From: Parietaria judaica
Taxonomy: Eukaryota > Streptophyta > Magnoliopsida > Rosales > Urticaceae
Reading direction: 5' to 3'
Assembly (NCBI GenBank): GCA_954871525.1
Contig: OX940860.1
Coordinates: forward strand, 26,134,001 to 26,198,000
DNA: 64,000 bases
In this document: one piece after another, positions 57,371 through 64,000 of the stretch
How the letters are laid out: the number at the start of each line of letters is the position of its first letter
Numbering within the stretch: the stretch's first letter is position 1
The notes under the pieces: model-generated
Seen by the model: only the letters and a program-made list of their open reading frames with translations
The model's database searches: none
Told to the model about the DNA's origin: nothing
Made by a program: the position numbers and the translations under genes

Positions 57371-58184
57371 GGTTTAATACCGGCGTATATACCTAAGTTA
57401 TTAAAAAATGTGTCAATATAGAGCCAAGTTTTTTTTTTTTTTTTTTTTCTATGTATACTCAAATTGTTGTCAGATCCTCCGACACCTACCATGAGAGGAC
57501 CGGATCCTCGGAAGAGGTCTTGCTCTACTACGACGGTTCAGATGGGGAGGTTTCCGCAAAATAACTCAAGAGCTACGAAGCGCCGATCCCACCAAGCCCT
57601 TGGTCATGGTCATCAAGTATTATCAGCAACGACGTGATCAGATATGGAGCTCTCTCGGGCTGAGAATCATAAAATATCGATATACTAACGAGCAGAGCAT
57701 TATACTATGCTTTCTCAAAGCGTCGGACTGTTCTGCACAGAGAAATGAAGCTCGCTTCGCCTCTGGTGATGCTACGGAGGACCTAGGGTTGCGAAAATAT
57801 CGTTTTGAATGATCAATGGAATTTGACTCGCCATTGGAGAGCACCAGACTAGTCTCTTTTTCTCAAAGTGCAAAACACTCTTCTTGAAAGTAGAAAGACA
57901 TGAAAAAGATGAGATTATTTGTTTATTTAGGATGAAGTTGTTCATCTGGATTTATTTTATATCAATTAAACTCCATATAAAGGAGAGAGAGACCCACTAA
58001 TAAAAAAAAATATTAAAATTAACAAAAACAAATGAATTTTTAAAAGAAAAATGCAAAAATAACAACTTAGGTATATATAACACTGGAAAACAACAACTAG
58101 GGTATATATAATATGAAGAAAAAAAAACTTAGCTTTATATTGACACATTTCTGAGCAACTTGAGTATATCTGCCGGTATTAACC
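57371..58184. mobile_element. Mutator-like element with possible captured sequence (814 bp)
   Basis: Exact 9-bp duplication TTTATTTTA (57362-57370 and 58185-58193). Inverted arms of about 75 bp start GGTTTAATACCGGCGTATAT and GGGTTAATACCGGCAGATAT, and both contain ATGTGTCAATATA before a T-run. The middle, about 57470-57850, has far higher GC than its surroundings and partial open frames (EEVLLYYDGSDGEVSAK, then a stop), as expected of a captured host gene fragment (Pack-MULE). The donor gene is not recognised. Confidence 0.82.
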
Positions 58185-58193
58185 CTTTATTTT

Positions 58194-60917
58194 ATTGTAT
58201 GCTCGGAATTTCTAGTCTCAAAACTGAAAATAGTGTATTGATTAGACGTATTACACTACTATCTTTATACGTTTTTTTTTTAAATGACATTTTTTAATAA
58301 AAGGTAGCAATGTTTTAGCTTTTAAATACCCTGACATTTTCGACAAGCACTTGATATCTATTTTAGATCATAAAATTTTAAGAAATATCCATCTGACTGT
58401 ATTTTTTTCTTCTTTTATAAACTACTTATTTGTATAACAAAATGGGTAGTTTTTTAAAAAAGATTGTATATAATGGATGTTTCGTTAATCTTAAAAAACC
58501 ATGACATGCTTTGGATACCTTCAAATTTTGACTTGATGGTAATTGTTTTTGTAACGGTTTATGTATTTTATAGAAAATAATATAGGGAAAGAGAACAAAA
58601 AATTAAGAATAGAGAGAAAATAATATACCAGTCACATTCCCATTACTTATTAGATATAATTATATCAAATTATAATTATTTTCCTTATTTTGTGATCAAA
58701 TTATAATTACATACTCTATTTACATAATAAAATTACAATTGTAACTTATGTTTTTCAAAAAAATCCGTTCATAACCCGTCGGTTTCGTTACCCGTAAAAT
58801 TTTATCGTAACTTTAGATGTCGGCATACCTTTTTTTCTTCTTCGAAAAACCCATTCCGTTTGGCGTACTAATAAAATAGAAGTTGCAGTTTTCTATTGGT
58901 ATCGATACTTATAGCCTTGGTAGGTAGGGTTAATGAGTAATCAAATTATCATTTTTGCTGGTTTGTCAATGGGAATTTACAACTTTTTCATGAGTAATTA
59001 GTTTATAGATGTATATTTTATATAAAAAAAATTATATTATTATCGCTATTTATTGATAATTAACAACAGATAAACTTAATCATTTTGTATAAAATATTAG
59101 ATTAATGTAAACATATCACTCCAAATCTAATCTCATATCATAATAAAAAGAACTCATGAATAAGTTATAAATTTTACAAAAAGGTATAGAGTTAAGAAAT
59201 ATACGTAAATAAATAAAATCACGAAAATACAATAATATGACAATTTTTCGAACTGGCTTTGGACTAACATAAACCGAGTTCCACTTCATCCAAATTGTGT
59301 AAAAAGAGAAAATAATAATAAAACCTAAATTTCTGAAAATAGAAGATCAAATAATATTTACCAAGAGATGAATAGTTTTCACTTTTCAGTTTCACTTTCC
59401 AAGGACATCAATGGGCTATTATCTGCATAGTCTCCAACATGGGCTTTTGAAGTAAAAAAAAAAATATAATTTCTAATTTACATGCAAGAAAATCAAATTG
59501 AGTCTTTATATGGTCCGCTTGATGGGCCTTAGTACTCTAGAAAATGTTGAATAGTCTGTATTTCTACGTCCGGCAATTATTGAGTTGTCTATATGGGTCC
59601 ATATGGATTGGTAAATAGGATAATTAAACTGAAACTTGAAAGTACAACGGTTTAGGAGGACGTTTCCCAAGCAAAAGTCTCTAATTTTATGGGTATACTG
59701 AAGACATTTTTGGAAGTTTTTAATACCGGTTACCGATTGTGCCGATCCAATAACTCTTTAAGAATGAGTTAACTGCGGGTTTTGAGGGTTTAAGACGTTG
59801 GTTAGTATAAAATGGTTTACCTACTGGTTTTGTTTCCTTTGTAAAAGCGTATAAAATAGAAAAAATATTATTGTAAAAATATTTTATCAAAATGAGTAAA
59901 CGAACACTTTTTATGTTCTTCTCTATTAAAAAAAAAAAACCATAAAATCCTTTTTGAAAATATAAACGAACCTACCTTTGTGGCAATTCGGCACGATGAC
60001 AAAGAACTCGAGTATGTGAAGAGTTGCCGGCTGCGAATATTATATTGAGATTAATAAATCTTGGTAAACAAAATCCCTTTGTTTAATAGAGCTAGTTTGA
60101 TCTCATATACTTAAATATGACCCGATTGTTAAGATTTTGATCTAAAATTTGATATCGAAAACGAAAAATGACAAAGTAAAATTAAAGATGACACTAAGAG
60201 TTATCGTGATTCTCTTAACGTAAGAGATACGTTTATTTGTTGCTTACAAAACTGATCCACATCAAAATCCATTACAAGCCCCTTGCTCGCATCAATGCTC
60301 ACTACAACAACTACAAGCCATAGATGCAAAAAAATAGGATATGCTTGACTACTAGTGACACCAAGAATTAGCACGACTTCATAACTCAACGGTCAACAAC
60401 AATATTATCATTTACCGTCAATAAAAAGAAAAGAAAGAGCTATTCATGTATCTTCTATAAGAAATCGGCAAATTAAGTAATATGCACGATTGGCAGATTG
60501 ATATGGACGAATGTTTGTTGAGCTGTGAAGCTAATTAATATCTTGAAAACACGACAAAGACCCGACGCGTAATAGCCAAGTTGATCGATCTGGGGTATAT
60601 GGAGATTTTCACATATACTTCGAGGTTGCCCTAGTTTGCGTTTTATATCATTTGGTGCCATTTCTGGTTCTTAAGGATCCGGGTTAGGAAAACAAAAACC
60701 GTGTGTCTAGCGATTGTCCTCAACTTTTTCTCCCGGTTGATAATGATATAATGATGTGATGAAAATTTGCATGCGACATGTGTACATACCTCTCACACCG
60801 AGAGGGAAAGTTATAACGGTCTATCTTTTATTTTTTGGTTCGTCAACATCTTTGAGATGCTTTATATATATTTATTTAATTAAATAGTCCAACGTTGTAT
60901 ATTAGTATCTATGGTTG
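58194..60917. other. AT-rich intergenic DNA
   Basis: No gene recognised. 58715-58785 repeats 43366-43435. Short open frames near 60201-60660 have no recognisable product. Confidence 0.5.
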
Positions 60918-60925
60918 GTTACCTA

Positions 60926-61087
60926 TAGACCTGGGCATCCCGGCGTCGCGATGGGTCGCGGCGAAATTGCCGGAAATCGCCAAACGGCGAATCACGATGC
61001 GTCGTGGTGAGATTTCTCGCGGTGCATCGCGATGGATCGCGACAGAGAGAGAGAGAGCGCCTCTGTGAGACGGAGAGAGAGAGAGAG

Positions 61088-61123
<36 letters not shown>

Positions 61124-61239
61124 TCGCGATGGATGTGTGTTGCCGTGACGAATCGCGATCGGAAGCTCGGAATCGCGATGCACCGGAAACTGCCGCGATG
61201 GGTCGCGACGCGTTTTGGCGATGAAGATGTGCAGCTCTA
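60926..61239. mobile_element. hAT-like non-autonomous element, TCGCGA type (copy 2)
   Basis: Exact 8-bp duplication GTTACCTA (60918-60925 and 61240-61247). Ends TAGACCTGGGCATC and GATGTGCAGCTCTA pair at 11 of 14. The interior has seven TCGCGA words on both sides of a GA-rich centre (61043-61120), including the word TGTGAGAC also present in the centre of copy 1. Confidence 0.86.
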
Positions 61240-61247
61240 GTTACCTA

Positions 61248-61858
61248 TCTGGCTCCTGACGAGATTAGTCATTAGCTAATAAATACTATCTTTCTGCTTG
61301 GAAGTATCCAGAGTTTTAAGAGTTTTCCATAATTATATGCAAGTAACATAGCAAACTTACTTGGTGTGGTGTGGTGTTTGTTTTGAGGGGATTTCCTTCA
61401 AATCCCCGTGAAAAACTCATGTGTTGGAGACCGTCCAACTTCGGCCACCAGAACTACACTCTTAATAACCCGACAAGCTTCGCAAAGATCTCCGGCGAGG
61501 GACAAATCCCTGTAATTTCATGGAGCGTCCGTCTTATCGAGTGTTGATTCCATTTAACTGCAATTTCTCCTACACACGTCATACTAATTGTAAACAATAA
61601 AAATAGCGAAAAATTTAGTTTAAAACCGGATCTGGTTTTAGCCGATTTTGGAAACCACGTTATATCATTGAATATCACGAGAGAGAAGAAAAGAAAATCC
61701 AGAAAAATCCGTATTAATTATATTTATCTTTCAGTAAATGTATGTAGTATATATACAATGCTAATGTCCTATCGAAATACCACAAAATCATTCGTCCTCT
61801 TTCGAACGTACGACCTAATTCAAAATAGAAGTTTGAAGATATCATAACCCTATATATA
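61248..61858. other. Region downstream of the PADRE gene
   Basis: It should contain that gene's 3' UTR next to 61858. A somewhat GC-richer patch at 61430-61560 shows no recognisable product. Confidence 0.45.
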
Positions 61859-62491
61859 TCATCTTTCGTCCTTCTCTTTAATTTTCCACTCCAACCCTAT
61901 CAACCGGCAAGGCGAAAACCTAATCTTGTGCTCGGAAATTGTCTCGAGTTTCGGTGACCAGAGCTGCATTTTCGACCCCACGAGCTGCTCGTAGTGCTTC
62001 TGCAGCTCCGGCGTGCTGCAGAGGAACCCACCGGGGTTCACGGGGCTCTCGCTGCCCTCCTCGCCCCGCGTGATCAGTCTCGTTATGAACTCCGGCGAGA
62101 CCTTGATCAGAACCCTACCGTCCGAGCCCTTCAAGTACTCAAAAGGCGAGGTGTTTCCGAAGCCGGGCTTCTTCGGGTTGTTGATCGAGGCCGAGACAAA
62201 AGCGGCAAAGGAGGAAGCGGAGAGGACGCCGAAGGCGAAGCGGTCGACAGGAAGGACAAAGTAGGTTTGTCCGGCGACGAGCTCGTCGTGGATGCCCAGC
62301 GATGGGACGGGATGGCCGAGGAAGAACGAGTCGGCGTGGCAGACCATGCTCTCGGGCAGCTCGACCATGATCTCGCCGGCGATGTGGTGCTTCCCGGCGA
62401 GGATTCTAGTCTCTCCGTCGAAGAAGATCAGGGTCACGGCTGAGCTAGGGTGAGGTTTGAAGCAAGCTGGTAGTATTACCGCATTGCCCAT
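61859..62491 (-). CDS. DUF4228/PADRE domain protein
   Basis: A single-exon frame of 210 residues from ATG at 62491 to the stop at 61859-61861. It starts MGNAVILPACFKP; Gly2 after the Met followed by Asn fits a plant N-myristoylation start, common in this family. The DUF4228/PADRE pattern is present: VTLIFFDGETRILAGKHH, then AGEIMVELPESMVCHADSFF and LGIHDELVAGQTYFVLPVDRF (residues about 18-85). The C-terminal half holds RVLIKVSPEFITRLI and LCSTPELQKHYEQLV, also usual for these proteins. Family members respond to pathogen and abiotic stress; the molecular function is unknown. No intron or damage is visible, and codons and GC content look like a live gene. Confidence 0.92.
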   Translation of the reverse strand: MGNAVILPACFKPHPSSAVTLIFFDGETRILAGKHHIAGEIMVELPESMVCHADSFFLGHPVPSLGIHDELVAGQTYFVLPVDRFAFGVLSASSFAAFVSASINNPKKPGFGNTSPFEYLKGSDGRVLIKVSPEFITRLITRGEEGSESPVNPGGFLCSTPELQKHYEQLVGSKMQLWSPKLETISEHKIRFSPCRLIGLEWKIKEKDER

Positions 62492-62640
62492 GAGGTTATG
62501 ACCAGAAAATACAAAAAAAAAATGGATATATAAGAGATGAGAGAGAGAGCGATTATACGTTACTGGCTTAAGAAGAGGACAGAGAAGATGAATGTGTATA
62601 TATAGTAGAAGAACGTTTGGAGATTGACTTGGATAAAGTC
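62492..62640 (-). promoter_or_regulatory. Proximal promoter and leader of the PADRE gene
   Basis: On the minus strand a TATA element CTATATATACAC lies at about 62595-62606, roughly 105-115 bp upstream of the ATG, followed by a GA/CT-rich leader. The transcription start is inferred. Confidence 0.6.
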
Positions 62641-63475
62641 AACGTACATTGTTTATGGTTTTCCTTGTCACTTTAGGTTTTATTGAAGGGTCGGTGGTCA
62701 GCCTCGCCGGCTTTGAACACCTCTCTCTCTCTCCCCCCACAAAATTTAACTACTCCAAAGACTTGTTAAGTTACAGCGCATGATCACGAAGGAAATAGTT
62801 GTCTTGAATTAACCAATATAGTAAACAGGGTTAATTGTGGCATAAGTACTCAATAATTTTCTTCTTGAATTAGCCAATATAGTAATAGGGTTAATTGTAG
62901 TTTTCTTTTGTGACGGCATATATATTTATAGTTCATTATTTTAATTCTTTTTAAAATTTTCGTCATTGATTAAATGGAATTTTAGATATGCGGTTAAGTT
63001 TTGGACACGCATCACTTCTGAGATAGAGAATTTTGTTATGTCATGTTCGTTGTGTGGAATCAATTGAAAAAAAAAATAGTGAGAAACAACATGATCAGCA
63101 TTAGGAACTTTTGTCGTGAAAACAAATTATCAGGCCACTAACGCTATTAATTATTAAGTATACACAATTGATGACCGTATTATATACGTTAAGTTGATGG
63201 TTTTATTTAGGTATTGATTGACTAGCTATAAATATCAATGTATATTTATTTAATTACATCTTGGAGCATTGCTCTGCGAGCGTAACACAAAGAAAACACG
63301 GTAAGGTAATCGTTAATAAATGGATCAATATTGTCAACGGGAACAAGAGATTTCATAAATAAAACAAGAATATATAGGTTTTGTCACATGGATAATAATA
63401 ATATTAAGATTTAAATATAGATTGTGAATGAATCAATTTCAGGTCAATATGTATAATATATATATATACATATAT
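62641..63475. other. AT-rich intergenic DNA upstream of the PADRE gene
   Basis: A direct repeat CTTGAATTA-CCAATATAGTAA occurs at 62803 and 62864, each followed by AGGGTTAATTGT. No gene is seen. Confidence 0.5.
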
Positions 63476-64000
63476 TGTTGGATCCCAATTCACGGATCTG
63501 CAAAGAACACGAATAACACCAAAAGAAATCGAACCAAAAATAAAGGACACAAGCTTTTGGGAGAAGAAATTCTCTGATTAATAATCGAAGGCTAAATACA
63601 AGGAGATAAACTCGAAATTCTAATGGACTCTATGCAATTACAAAGTGTACATGCTAGATATATTTATAGCCTCACATAGGCGAAACCCTAACTAACCAAA
63701 TCGCACAAAATCAGGAAACTACCCTAAATAATCCTATCAAATCTTTGACTTGATCTTTGCTTGTTCCTCAAACTACGCGCTTTCCTTGCTGGGTAGTTGC
63801 TGACTTTCCCTTTCCTGCCCGGACAGCTTCTCTGTCCCCGAGCTGGCCTGCTCGTCTGCCTCTGGCCGGGCTTGCCTTCTATCCGGACGTTTTGCTCGTG
63901 TTCACCCGAGCTGGGCTGAACAGCTGTCCGTCTTCTGTTCTGGTCGGTACCCGGGCTGACTCCTCGCAAGTGTTTCTGCCCGTCCTGGGTTCTGGTCGTC
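63476..64000 (-). repeat. LTR of the copia 1 family, cut by the window edge
   Basis: It follows the LTR at 24375-24890 from TGTTGGATCCCAATTCACGG to the window end with scattered small differences. Its left neighbour is TA-rich DNA and not a primer-binding site, so it is either a solo LTR or the 3' LTR of a minus-strand element continuing to the right. The minus-strand TATA box is at about 63655-63672. Confidence 0.92.

Noticed and set aside
61994..62443. 149-codon plus-strand frame
   Set aside because: Antisense to the PADRE gene, which has the recognisable domain and a full-length frame.
62803..62900. Direct repeat taken as a target duplication
   Set aside because: The spacing is only about 60 bp and the copies differ; it fits a local duplication better than a mobile-element insertion.

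Overview
This window looks like nuclear DNA of a flowering plant, probably a eudicot. The non-coding DNA is AT-rich, the genes are short and far apart, one gene has a GT-AG intron, and the space between genes is mostly dead transposable elements of plant lineages. The species cannot be named from the sequence. No rRNA, tRNA, CRISPR array or bacterial-type operon was seen.

Two host genes are well supported, both on the minus strand. The first is a SHI/STY-family zinc-finger regulator of the LATERAL ROOT PRIMORDIUM 1 type (20705-21679, two exons). The second is a single-exon DUF4228/PADRE protein (61859-62491). Everything else recognisable is mobile-element derived.

Layout. 1-6834: 3' part of a Ty3/gypsy element of the Tat type, with gag, protease, reverse transcriptase, two RNase H domains, integrase and a 3' LTR. 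Its reading frame is broken by four small deletions and one stop. 6859-12000: several MITE-like elements. 13240-14349: a 5'-truncated LINE tail. 17614-18059: a CACTA-like remnant. 20705-22400: the LRP1-type gene and its leader. 22582-24924: a Ty1/copia element inserted just upstream of that gene and internally deleted. 25763-27722: a hAT-like element, a second LINE-type tail and a 40-bp tandem repeat. 28340-33200: remnants of a possible PIF/Harbinger ORF1 and of a DUF1985 (MULE/Kaonashi-type) gene. 36191-45000: a dense patch of short hAT-like and Mutator-like non-autonomous elements plus a solo LTR. 45134-47070: a long hAT-like element with internal minisatellite. 48913-54485: a second, nearly full-length but dead Ty1/copia element. 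57362-58193: a Mutator-like element that may have captured host DNA. 60918-61247: another hAT-like element. 63476-64000: an LTR of the same family as the first copia element, cut by the window edge.

The most interesting pattern is a set of non-autonomous elements. Six have identical 8-bp target duplications and two more have 7-of-8 matches. In several of them the interior is built almost wholly from one short motif: TCGCGA in one type, CCGG-core words in another, and TCGATAA- or CGGCAA-like words in a third. No hAT transposase gene is visible in the window. A second set of palindromic elements has 75-150 bp terminal inverted repeats that share a GG-n-TAAT-nn-CGGC start. Three of these have 9-10 bp target duplications, which points to Mutator-like mobilisation.
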